From contig CM063502.1 of assembly GCA_032207245.1 (NCBI GenBank), positions 140,179,173-140,243,172 on the forward strand: a DNA stretch of 64,000 nt, written 5' to 3'. Under the pieces are notes generated by a model. That model did no database searches and was not told where the DNA came from. It saw only the letters and a list, made by a program, of their open reading frames with translations. Positions within the stretch are counted from its first letter, which is position 1. Each line of letters begins with the position of its first letter. The DNA is from Pardosa pseudoannulata. Taxonomy: Eukaryota > Arthropoda > Arachnida > Araneae > Lycosidae. Below, piece by piece: positions 22,387-34,500 of the stretch. The position numbers and the translations under genes are program-made.

Positions 22387-22868
22387 ACCTTCATGAGTTT
22401 TATCTCGTCAAAAGCTGCTTTCGCAGGGCGCCTGGTGGTTTATATATTACTCAAATGCTTCACTTGTACGTTCGATTCGGGTTTGTATACAATGCTCAAG
22501 ATGCTTTTACTTCCCATGCTCTCAACAGTGCTAATGACAAAAATGTACTTAGTAAATCAGAAAGACGATCATTGAAATCAGTATTTAGTATGGCACTTCT
22601 CTCACACGGTGAGTGAATGACATGATAGACTTTAATGAGTTTTAACTCGTCAAAAGCTGCTTTCGGCGGTCGACATACTGTTTATATATTATTCAAATGC
22701 TTCACTTGTGCGTTCGATTCCGGTTTGTATGCAATGTTCAAGATGCTTTTACTTCTCATGTCCTCAACAGTGCCAATGTCAAAGTTGTACTTAGTAAATC
22801 AGAAAGATCATTGAAATCAGTATTTAGTATGGCACTTCTGTCACACGGTGAGTGAATGACATGATAGA
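22387..22868 (+). repeat. 242-bp tandem duplication
   Basis: ATGAGTTTTATCTCGTCAAA at 22393 recurs as ATGAGTTTTAACTCGTCAAA at 22635. The copies stay collinear through GCTGCTTTCG, CAAATGCTTCACTTGT, AGATGCTTTTACTT, CAGTATTTAGTATGGCACTT and GAATGACATGATAGAC. Two copies only, with scattered substitutions and a 3-bp difference (GACGATC versus GATC). The 66-codon frame at 22375-22575 is not conserved in the second copy and is not supported as a gene. Confidence 0.92.
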
Positions 22869-24450
22869 CAATAGTTGAGTCTGATAAACTCATATATTAT
22901 GAAAACTAACAGTAAAAGCAATGCCTGAGACAATTGTACTCTATATTACATTACAAATTTTATAATAAAGCGTTTTCTTTCTTGGCTTTCACATAACTGC
23001 TCAGTTGAGACAAATAAATAATATACTTTGGTGGCGTCAAAATCCATTTTACTTGTATGTCAAGGGTTAAAGTAAAGAGCATAGAGTCTACATACTAAAA
23101 TGTTTATATTTATTTATAGGTAATTAAGGTAGTACTTTTTATATTTGTGATACTGGAGTAATATATAAAATTTATACACCATTTTTATCACTTAGAAATT
23201 TTAATGATTTAAATAATATAATAAAAAAAAACAACTTTTGTAATAGTGTGAGATACATTTTCGTTTAGTATGACCTTTTTGTCCTTGCCTTACAAAAAAC
23301 ATTTTTTAATGTAATTGATTATGCAAAAATGCTGACTGTAGTAACTATTGGGAAATGATGTTTTTAACTAGTACCTACAATGGTTAGATTCTCCTGGTTC
23401 AAAGATTGCATGATAGAGACGGTTTCATGGAAATATGACAAGAAGCACCATAAGATTTTGTTTATTAATTTCTTATATATGCTTTCCGTTATCTTACAAT
23501 ACTTCAATCTCATCAGAAAAACTTATTATTCTTTCTTTTCAAATGTTGCCACACCATCAAAGAAAATGAAAATAAGGCTAATGACAAACGATAATATTTT
23601 AAAAACAAATATTAAAACCATAGATGTACGCAACACATGGAAACCACTGTGAGAAAAACGCAAAATATTTTACTCAATAGTTTCAAAGAAATAGATATAA
23701 ATAACAATGGTAAACAATTTTTAATATTAAAGTTTTTAATGCTCTGGAAAACCAGGAAAAAGTATGAAAATTTTACATTGTATATTTAGAAACATTTAAG
23801 AGTTGGAATGCAGTACTTATTACACCCTTTTTAGCTTAGAATTACTGGATCACGATATTGATACAGTTGTTTCATTGAAAAAATTAACAATAAATAAAAG
23901 CGCATAATTTTTAATTACACTAACTGAACAATTGAAGCCATAGCAATTTTGTGCTTTAATGTTTATATTTAATAAAAACATCAGATATTAAACTTTTGGA
24001 TTTATCCCATTATGGAAATGAAATTAAATAGTAATGAAAATAATAGATTTCAGATGTGTCGGGATATTGATGACCTTTCAAATTTAATCTTTCAGTACTT
24101 TTGTCAGAAATTTCTGATCGATATTAGTTTTTTTTTTAGTCTGGAACACGGTATTGTCAGTCACCAGTAAAGAGTTAAAGGAACTCTGAATTTCAAATCA
24201 TTTTTACAATACTTTTAACATGTTTTTCTTTTTAAAGACTTTTAAGAGAGACAAACCTCTAGTTTCAAACTGCCATTGATGATAAAATTATTGACGCGGG
24301 TTACTTACCCTTTTTTGGTGTCCCACGCTTTTATTTTATCGCGCTTTTATTGTCCCTGGGATTGTGTGGTTTGAGAAAATAATGGAATATAAAATTTACA
24401 ACTTACATTTTAGTTTTTTTTTGTTATAGAAACAGGGTCTAGTATAGAAC
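22869..24450. other. AT-rich, no supported gene
   Basis: A 90-codon frame at 23380-23652 starts with ATG but its product shows no recognisable domain, and composition does not change across its ends. I regard it as chance, with low certainty. A short GC-richer string lies near 24290-24370. Confidence 0.35.
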
Positions 24451-24452
24451 AA

Positions 24453-25163
24453 AAAGCTCCTTTTCATATATTATGCATTTAGGCATAAATTTATATTTTT
24501 ATCACGCAGTTAAACATTAAGCATACAGTACATCCCGACTATACGTTCTATAATGGTTTATAATTAAGATAAAAATTCAAGAATTTTTTGGTGTGCTTTC
24601 AATGAGTTTATTAAGGTATTACAGTACCTTTTGATCTTTAAAATGTTTAATATAATAGCCTTTATTTGATGTAACATAAAATAAATTCTAAAGTTCCTTT
24701 TCATATATTGTGCATTTAGGCACAAATTCATATTTTTATCACGCAGTTAATCATTAAGCATACAGTGTATCCCAACTATACGTTCTATAACGGTTTATAA
24801 GTAAGATAAAAATCCAAGAATTTTTTGGTGCGCTTTCAATGAGTTTATTAAGGTATTACAGTACCTTTTGATCTTTAAAATGTTTAATATAATAACCTTT
24901 ATTTGATGTAACATAAAATAAATTCTAAAGTTCCTTTTCATATATTGTGCATTTAGGCACAAATTTATATTTTTATCACGCAGTTAATCATTAAGCATAC
25001 AGTATATTCCAATTATACGTTTTATAACGGTTTATAATTTAGATAAAAGTTCAAGAATTTTTGAAGTGCTTTCAATGAGTTCATTAAGGGATCACAGTAC
25101 CTTTCGATCTTTAAAATCTTTAATATAATAGCCTTTATTTGATGTAACATAAAATAAAATGTT
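24453..25163 (+). repeat. 237-bp tandem repeat, three copies
   Basis: CTCCTTTTCATATATT-type starts recur at 24458, 24695 and 24932 (237-base spacing). All units run through TTTATCACGCAGTTAA, CAAGAATTTTT, CTTTCAATGAGTT, CAGTACCTTT and AACATAAAATAAA. Copies 1 and 2 are closer to each other than to copy 3, and the array ends near 25163. No open frame is conserved among them. It is a small minisatellite-like array. Confidence 0.93.
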
Positions 25164-26121
25164 TTGCTCCTTTTAGAATGAATTTTTTACAAGTTCTTTA
25201 ATAACCCTGTAACTATACATTTAAAAATTTAATTTTGTCATTTCGAGTAGTGTATTTTTTTAATAACATAAAAAATATACATCAAGCGAAAAGAGTGAAA
25301 ATGTCTCTCTCCTGAGATAGCTTTAGAAATATACATATTAGAAACTAAATCTTTTTATCCAATTGAAGAAAAAAGTTTTATTCTATAAACCAAAACTTAA
25401 GAGATATCTAATATTTTTTTTTAAATGAAGTAATTAAAAGTTCGCAATAACTTAAATTTTAAAAATGAGCATTTTATCATGCCATAAAATAAATGATATT
25501 ACTCGTATTTCTATAATTGAGGTTTACAGAGTAATAATGAAAATTATCTTCTGTTTAATATAAGAATATTAAATTGTTATAAAAATATTAGTTTATAGTT
25601 TATAAATTTCAGAAGTTATTATGCTGTTAAGTGTATTTCTAATAATTTTCGCTTGGTATCTATATTTTATATTCTTTTGAAAATGTCCTGTTTCTATAAC
25701 AAAAATAATTTTTTATAAGATGATATCCTTATTAATGTTTTAGGAAATATTTTATTTAAAATACATCAGAATAGATTATTTTACAATAAGTCAAAACTAG
25801 GATGCTTTAATGAATTTTTTTTAGCATAAAAGGTATTATTATTTCTTTATGAAAAATCATTTTTACTATAGCAAAATAATTTATTTTAACTTTCAACAAC
25901 TGTAGATGCATTTTAGGATATAAAACTATTATTAAACTATTAGTCGTTCATTTCAATTAATTTTTAACTCATACATAAAATTGTTTACTACTTACTGATA
26001 CTGTAAGTATATTTCGTAAAATATACTTCGAAAATGAAGAATCAGTTGTGATTTAGAGGGGTAAAAATTCTTAAGAAAGAAATTTGTAAGACACAAAAAT
26101 AGTTAAAAGTGAAATTAAATG

Positions 26122-26122
<1 letters not shown>
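25164..26122. other. AT-rich, nothing recognised
   Basis: No frame or repeat of note. Confidence 0.4.
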
Positions 26123-26580
<458 letters not shown>

Positions 26581-26689
26581 TCAGGTCTAAAAAAGGGGTA
26601 GTTGGATATTAAGTGAGTTAAAAGCGATTTAAAAAAAAAGAATATAATTTATAATAATAAAGTAAACGAAAAATAACCACGCTCACGTA

Positions 26690-26920
26690 AGCTTTCAGGA
26701 TAATCCGGTCAGGCGGAAGCATTTTTGAGCTATTTGATGAGCTTGCAAACAGATAAGTTTGATTTGGCGAGTAGACATGGTGCGGTCAACACTTTCACGC
26801 ATAGCTCCGCTACGAACAATGAAAATGGCGCATGTTGCTTTCCTTAAGAACGATGAGTTAATAAAACTTATTATTATCAAGAAGACTGTTTTCCATTAGC
26901 CTTAACTCTGGATCACGACT
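26690..26920. other. GC-richer unclassified patch
   Basis: More GC-rich than its surroundings, with a 61-codon minus-strand frame (26695-26880) that has no recognisable domain. It lies between two (TA)n tracts and next to a possible LTR, so it may be part of a decayed mobile element. Confidence 0.25.
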
Positions 26921-26925
26921 TGTCA

Positions 26926-26948
26926 TATACATATATATATATATATTA
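26926..26948. repeat. Short (TA)n microsatellite
   Basis: A short TA run between two GC-richer patches. Confidence 0.9.
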
Positions 26949-27310
26949 TGAAATCAGGCTTTTTGCCTTATCTCGAAATGTAGTTCCAGGTGGTTATTTC
27001 CGCCCTGCAGTCTTGCTGAGTGGTATAGAAGAAAAGGACAACGAAATGAAGACACTGGAAATCAAATTATCGCCGTTTATTCACATTGCCAACTCATTCA
27101 TCGAACGAACGAACTAATACTGTCGGAACACTTACATTACATTTTAGGTCCCAGCCAGTTAGCGATCACCCCATAGCACGTAGATGACGTAACTTCCGTG
27201 TTAGAACTCTATTTTTAGTTATGAAACCGGAAGGAATTTACAAAGGAACATTCCAGAACATTCATAGGAAATGCTAGAAAGGAATTTCCGGAAAAACAGA
27301 CTCTGAACCG
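26949..27310 (-). mobile_element. Possible solo LTR, minus strand
   Basis: A GC-richer block bounded by (TA)n tracts. Read on the minus strand it contains an AATAAA signal (complement of 27074-27079) about 130 bp before the proposed 3' end. It also has a repeated CGTTCGTTCG string, and its general make-up resembles arthropod LTRs. No coding part, matching second LTR or target duplication was found, so this is a guess from composition and signal order. The 65-codon plus-strand frame (26920-27117) is not supported. Confidence 0.28.
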
Positions 27311-27330
27311 AAAGTGATAAAAATATCATT

Positions 27331-27373
27331 ACACACACATATCTATATCTATATCTATCTATCTATCTATCTA

Positions 27374-27408
<35 letters not shown>

Positions 27409-27409
27409 A

Positions 27410-27450
<41 letters not shown>

Positions 27451-27494
27451 GTATATGTATATATATATATGTGTATATATATATGAATGTATAT
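27331..27494. repeat. (CA)/(TATC)/(TA)n compound microsatellite
   Basis: ACACACACAT is followed by TATC repeats, long TA runs, a second TATC patch and TATATG-interrupted TA. Confidence 0.97.
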
Positions 27495-30317
27495 AAAATC
27501 AGAACACGAAAAAATCTATTCACAGCTTCAAAATTTCATGTATTCCCAAAGAGAAGAGAAGCAGATAGCAAACTCTTTATTACTAAGAAAATTTGATTTC
27601 CTAATAATTCTTTGAAAGTATGTAAGTTTAAAAGCGACATTCCTTTTCAATTTCCTGAGCTTGAGGAGGACAAAGACCTGGAAATAAGTATGATATTTTA
27701 ACTATAGTTAACTTGACAGCCGGTTATTTTCGTGTATTGGGTCAAAAAGTGGGAATTCCAAAATTGTTTTGCAGATATTTGTATTGGTTAGCAGGTAGTA
27801 AAAATTTCCAGTGATAATTTAGAAATTATTAATGAATAAAAAAAGTATATGAATTAAGGTTAGTAATTTAAATTGTAATAGAAATTATAGATATTTATTT
27901 CTTAAAATGAGACTATTTAAATGTTTTTATTTAAATTAGGCATCGGAAAATCATTAGTAAAGTTAAAAAAAATATGGAACTGATATAAATGAAATGAAAA
28001 TTTATACGTAACCTTGAACTGACGTTGTAACTGAAAATATTTAAAACAATTTTAACTCTTTATTAATTTTAAAGAAATAAGTTTATGCTAGTTCATCATT
28101 ATTTTATTTGTTTCATATAAATAAAAGGATAGTAAATATTACTAATCCATTAATATATTAAAACATGAACATAGGACTACTTTATTATAGAAATATAAAA
28201 GGTTATAATAAAAAAGAATATAAATGATGTAATTTGTGTAATATACTTAGATCTTTGTTTTATCTTCTTCATAAATATCTTAACATAATATTTTACTTGA
28301 TTAAGGGGCGTTTTACTCATTTCCTAGCTTTACTGGTTATATATAAAAAATGCTTTATTTTGTGCTAATTTAGCAGAGTACAACATACATAAAAAGTGAG
28401 TTGCTTGAAGTTTATAAGAGCCATTATTGGAAGTTCTTCAGAGGATAAATTATGAAGTGTATAATATTTTCTACCTTTAATTCCCAGAGTTTCAATTCTG
28501 CATTTTAAATTCAAATGGTTGATTAATAACAGTTTTCCCCTTTAAATGTTGACATAATTTCCCCTCCAGTCATTCTGTGAAACTTTCCTATGTGAACATG
28601 ATTGATTATTAGATGCAGGATATTTCAAGCGTGGGTTATTCAATAAATATTTAGGAGTTATAGTCTAGATGCAGAAATTCATATTATATTTTAATTGTAA
28701 GCTAAATGTAAATTCTCCAATAGGAGATTTCAATCACTCTACCGAACATAATTTAGCACATGCTCTACTAACTTGAACTTTAACGATTTTCCAAAGAAAC
28801 GAGTCTTGATCATACACACGTGTATAGCATACAGTAAACATGTTTCACAATGCTTGACCATTGTTAAGTAACTTGAACATATTTTAAAAACAAAGACAAA
28901 CAAGGATTGAATAAATGAAACTATAATTACATGTCTATAGGAGTAGTGTTATATTTATCCTGAAAAATAACATTGATTTCTCTACACCTGAAAGTGGGAT
29001 AACAAAAAAATTAATTTTTCCTTCGAGTAAGAAAAAAGTTCCTTCCTCATGTAAGGATGAGAGATATCAGTTTCTTAGTAAGAAACCTACTCTCTTTGGA
29101 CACTAGTGCAAAATTTACATTTGTTATTGATGCTGTCCTTAGGGTATATTTTCCCACTCTTTTCTCAAGGCTTTTTCCCTTTTTGTTCGATTTGTCAAGG
29201 GTTTTTTGAGAAACACTTCTGTCAAGAATATATTAATCATGCTTTATACGATTTATGTCTGAAGAGTAAGTAGCCTGTTTTATATGTTCGTAATTTTTGC
29301 TTTCTATTGTGTCCAATAATTCAGCGATCCTGTGTGGGCATTCATATTATCGTCCCTAATTAGAAATTTCGGACTTACCACACGCATAAAAAACGGACAT
29401 AATTCAGAATAATCTTTCTTCAATGGTACTGTGATGTAATGTTACTTAAAACAAAAATGCGAAGCAGTGTTCTGCATTGTGCATAATTTTTCTAGTTGCT
29501 ATCACCGACTTGGTCATAAAATGAACATTTTGTGGTGCATAACTTGTTCCTCCTCTCTCTACAAGCGAAGTTATTGCCAGAATCACTTGTCTTAGTGAAA
29601 CGGAGAACATCACTCAAGACCACTGTTGCTAACCGCAACCAATATGTTCTAACACTAGCTTTCAAATTTTTCGATGGTGGACAGTTAAAATGGGAAGCAT
29701 CGAACCTGATTCCGTGTCTATATAACAGGCTGATTTAATCACCGAGAAAAGGTTATTGCACATGAATTAGTAGCTGTTGCAAGGTCTGCAGTTTTTTTTA
29801 TCATAAGTAAATGGTTGAAATAAGATAAAATTGATGTATTGATACACATTAAATCAGGGCAAACACTGAGTTTTCAAAGTACATTGAAGTGAAAGTTAAT
29901 TACAATTATTTTGTTTATTTAAGGTGATTTATGAAATAAACCGTTTACAGTTTTTGTCTCCTAATTAAACCAAATGGCAATATTTTAAATAAAATTATCG
30001 CTTGGAGTAATTACTACAACAACCTACAATAACCAATGTAAAATTAAAAATATGAAAAGACAAACAGGGAAAATTAACCTTTGACTAGTTTAGACGTATT
30101 TCATGGAATAGTTTTATCTCCAGTTGTTTATTCTAAAGGATCTTCAACTCGCTAACACCTTCATAATTGATCTTGAAACCAGGCTGTAGGAAGATACTGT
30201 AAATGTTAAAGATAAATTATTATTTATCGGGGTGAAAATGCTTAGGGATGAATTCTGAGAGACAATTGGGCACCATTTAAAGGCTAACTAGAAATTCCTT
30301 TCCTGACATTATTTTAG
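27495..30317. other. AT-rich, no supported gene
   Basis: About 2.8 kb without a recognised element. The 68-codon frame at 29532-29738 sits in slightly GC-richer DNA but shows no domain. Confidence 0.35.
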
Positions 30318-30512
30318 GTCGAACGATGTCTGAATGGGTTGGGCGATGTTCTTCGATGCCACAGTTTGTAGGTTTGAATCACACTGCTGGAATGGAAGTT
30401 TGGAATAGTTCTTAACCAGTTAGTCCCCGTCTCATAAATCCCACATACGGTGTGACTTCAATTGCTATCGTTAACCCTAGTGTAACAAAAAGAAAAAAAG
30501 GTAGATCTTAGA
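30318..30512 (+). repeat. Degraded SINE-A with an internal insertion
   Basis: GTCGAACGATGTCTGAATGG (head), GGTTTGAATCACAC (B box), GGAATGGAAGTTTGGAATAG (body), then CCGTCTCATAAATCCC. After about 30 extra bases the tail resumes with AACCCTAGTGTAACAAAAAG and GTAGATCTTAG. An old, diverged copy. Confidence 0.6.
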
Positions 30513-31436
30513 ATTACAATATTTTTTTTTCTGTATCAGTATAGATATCTTGAGAAATGTACATTTTAAGTTTAATAGTTTTCCCAAACATTAGTTACAG
30601 TTAAAGGTAGGTATTTTAAACATAATTTATATTATGCTTTTAAAAGTATTTTATTCTTATCTACTAATTAATTTTGGGGATTTTTATGAAGGAAAAAAAT
30701 TATTTCTGAATTTTTCCCTACATTAAAATATTAAGTAAACTTTTAAGGTTCGGCGATGTTAAATTCAAGTCATCTAAGAAATTACTTAGAAACATCGTTT
30801 TCATACAAACGTAAATGGCAGGGAAATGTGGATAACATTAATAATTTTTTTGATAAACCATCTTTAACGATGCTCTGTAATCAATAATATATTTCCAGTT
30901 TTATTGCCCAATTGCTATCTGTTAACAAGATTATAACATTTGTCTTAAAAAATTGAAAGATAATAGAAAGAGAAGCTGCTTGAAGTATGATCAAATAATC
31001 AGGATAAAGTTAAACAAAATTCAAGGTCATAGATTTATCTTGCCTACCATGGTTCACAGTCATGTAGTTATATATATATATTTGGTACTAAAGTGTTAAA
31101 TTACAATTACTAAGTACATCATAGATAAATTACGTTAAGTTCTCCAATATGTCTTACAAAAACGTCCCAAACAAGGAAATTTTACAAAAATGAATAATGT
31201 TAGCAATTTTACGTGTTAATTTGTCTTTAACGATGCTCTGCAGGGAATCATTTGCTATATTACCACCTTTATAGGTCTATTGCTATCTATTAGTTGGATT
31301 ATTCATCCGTCTAAACATAAATGTTTTATTTTACCAAAAAATGCAAAGATAAGAGATTAGAGAAGCTTAGCTTCTTAGTAAAGTACTATAAAACAATCCA
31401 CATACAGATAAATAAAAACGTTTGTCCATAAATATT
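30513..31436. other. AT-rich, nothing recognised
   Basis: No frame or repeat of note apart from a very short TA run near 31070. Confidence 0.4.
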
Positions 31437-31540
31437 GATGGCATTGATGTTCGTGGCAGTTCAAAATTGGTTTTAAACCATAGGCACCAGTCTACTTTAT
31501 TTTTTGTAATAAAACAGTAAATCTTAGCGTTCCAAACCAA
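31437..31540 (+). repeat. 5'-truncated SINE-A
   Basis: Starts in the body (GATGGCATTGATGTTCGTGG), continues through GGTTTTAAACCATAGGCACC and ends with TAATAAAACAGTAAATC and CCAAACCAATAAA. The tRNA-like head is missing. Confidence 0.7.
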
Positions 31541-34500
31541 TAAAAAACCATATGGTTATCGATCTTTCATCCATACGTTAGTAACTTTAATTTAACACTA
31601 CCGAGCAAAGTGTAGAGTTGCATGATTGTTAACAATATTTCATCTATATATTTAGGGCTATAGAGTTAAATTTAAACTAATAAAAACAATAGAGAAAACA
31701 TTACGGTGAGTTCTCCGATATTTCTTACAGAACGAGAATTTAAGTAAAATGCGTTTTTTTCACTTAAATTTTAGATGCAAGCAATTGAAGAATTACGCAT
31801 ATTATACTGTTAGTAAAAGATCTTTCATTATTCATTACTTTGCGAAAAAATAAGTTATTCATTTTTAAGACAAAAAATAAACAATAAACAAATGGCAAGT
31901 AACAGCAATAAATAATGCTAATATGTGAGAAAAACTTTTATTTAGACGATTAGAGAGGAATTTGAGGGGAAATACATTATGCATTATTTACTGTCTGGAT
32001 GTTTTGTTGAATTTATCTTACATAATTGTGAAAACTATACGGCTTATATTTTACTCTACTACCATAAAATAGGTATTTTTTAAAAAATTAAATGACTATG
32101 TTTGGAAATTCGGAAGCGCAATAGATTAAGATCAATTTTCGTTTTATATATTGACAAATAAATTTACGTTAATGTGAAAAACTTTTTTAATGGACATAGC
32201 TTTAACCATGCGTAGAATTCGTATATAAATGAATTATTTTTATCACTAGACGGCTTTGTTGTTTAGCTTCTTGCACTTTTTTGGCATTATGAGAAATGAG
32301 CTGGTAGATAAAAATGCGAAGTCAACAGGAGATATAGAGAGACAACAGGCAGATAAACTTATTGATGATCGCTCATGTTGTGACGCAAAAAATACAACAG
32401 AATTCTTTTTACTATAAATTGAAACAAAAGTGGAATCAGCAAGATTTTCACAAGTTGCATAATTTTTAAATACGCTATAATGCCATAAAAAATGAAGGAG
32501 ATAATACGATATTCTCATTTCATTACGTATTGGTCACAAACGCTATATCCGCAGTTTTTTGCTTGAGGGAGATCTTTCTTCTAGCTTTTTTTTCTTGTAA
32601 TGTTATGTTGACAGTTAAAAGTTTTAATTAAATGCCTAGATTTTACCTTTGGTGGAGTGTCCCCTCTTTGTGATTGCCAATTCGCCATTTATAGGTTTTT
32701 AAATCTCGTGCATTTGTTTCACTCGTTTCTGTCAAACTTAGGCTAACTCTGTAATTTTCATTTAAATGACATTTTGGCTTAAATCCCACATCCTTCTTTA
32801 TGTGAATTTCTTAAACGTCATCCTGTACTTTTATATTTATAAAGATTCTGTTTTTATCTTCGATTTTTCCCCTTTTCCCTTTTGTCGACATATTTCTGTA
32901 TTCGGCTTTAGAACCTGAAATTTTTCTGATTTTCACTTGTTTTCTTTTTAACTTGTGTAGCATCTTTAAAAATTATTTTACTATGGTTTTATCCCTTTCA
33001 GCCTGGAGCATTTTATCCTCTTTGGGCTTTAAACCCCTAAATTTCAATAATTCAATGAATCAACCTGCCGAATTTCAACCCTCATAGAAATTTTCGCTTT
33101 AGTTTACATAATCCTGGTATATGTGAATTTTTTGGACTTTCAGTTCCTCGTAACCTTTTTAAACTTTTAAAAGAAAATACGTTTTATCCTCACATTTGAT
33201 TTTTTATTCCTTTTTATATAATTTTGCCCTCTTATCTTCATTTTATAATTTTGTTGATAGGTGGAATTTTATGTCCATAAAGCTCTAGATTTTGAGACGA
33301 GTATCATCGTCTTATTAAATTATTCTCGTTTCACATTTTGTCTGGAGCAGTTTTTCTCAAGAGGAATTTGTGAGATATATTTCAACTAACTAACCTTGCA
33401 GTTTACATGTATAGCTTCAAGATATAGTTTTTAACATAAATATCTGCATTACAAGGTAAATATTTCAGATCTTTGGAAAATGAAGGAAAAATCTGAAACC
33501 GAGTTTAGATGACAACTAAACTAATGAAAATTGTTTAAACAAAAGATCTTTGTCACCCGTAATTGCATCATTATTAAACGAGGGTTATTTTGGAAGGTAT
33601 GACCTTCAATACATTATACGACAAAATTTCCCAAACAATAATTTATTTTACGAATAATTAGAAGGCTAGATAACTATGTTGAATACTTTAATGTATTTTT
33701 ACTCTTTTAATATACAAGAATTTAAAATGTATGGAATGGGGAATGAAAATTGAAAATTACAATCTTTATTCAGTCTTATCGGGGTTTAAAAAGTTATCTG
33801 TTTTTATTTGTGTTAACATTAAATTTGCTAGCTTGTTCTATAATTCTTAATTTAATTTTCCTAGAGTGTTCGAAGGTTTTTTGACCCATACCAGATTTAA
33901 TTTCCGTAAATTTGTTTTGTTTTTGAAAATTCCTCATAAATAATTTATTTATATATTATGTGTCCTTAGCCGTAGTATATATGTTCAACAACATGTAATT
34001 CGTTTCTTAAACGATATTTTTTATAGTAAAAAATTGTAACAATTTGACTGAATTTTGACTCTTATTTATTATTTAATTATACAAAGTACAATAATTTTCA
34101 TTACATTATTTAATTATTATTGAAGTGACATTATATTTGTACTCTTCTTTTATTATAACGTATTTTTTGTTTTCTGTTAGCGTAACAAATAGCAAGAAAA
34201 GTCCTATATATTTTTCTATTGACTACTATTGACTTTCTGCAGTATACTTTCCACAAACTTAATAGTGGGTAAATAGGCGTTGTTCCAGTTCCAGTTGATT
34301 TTTTTCCAGTGTTTCACTATTTAAAAGTCCGAAATTATGTTCTTTTATGTAAGGTAAATATTTCATATATTTTTGTCTCATATAATTTTACTGTAGAAAA
34401 AGTAATGAAAAATACAGAAATGCAATTTTCTTTTCCTATCAAATGAATGTACAAATAAATGTAGATAATAAATATCGTAAAATCTCCTAAGTTGTATCAT

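Noticed and set aside
23380..23652. 90-residue ATG frame as a possible small gene
   Set aside because: No domain, no composition change and no splice context. Chance frames of this length are expected in 64 kb.
32246..32518. 90-residue minus-strand frame
   Set aside because: No recognisable domain and ordinary AT-rich composition.
32560..33260. T-rich stretch as a reverse-transcribed poly(A) or lncRNA
   Set aside because: The strand bias is diffuse with no end structure or target duplication. It is only compositional.
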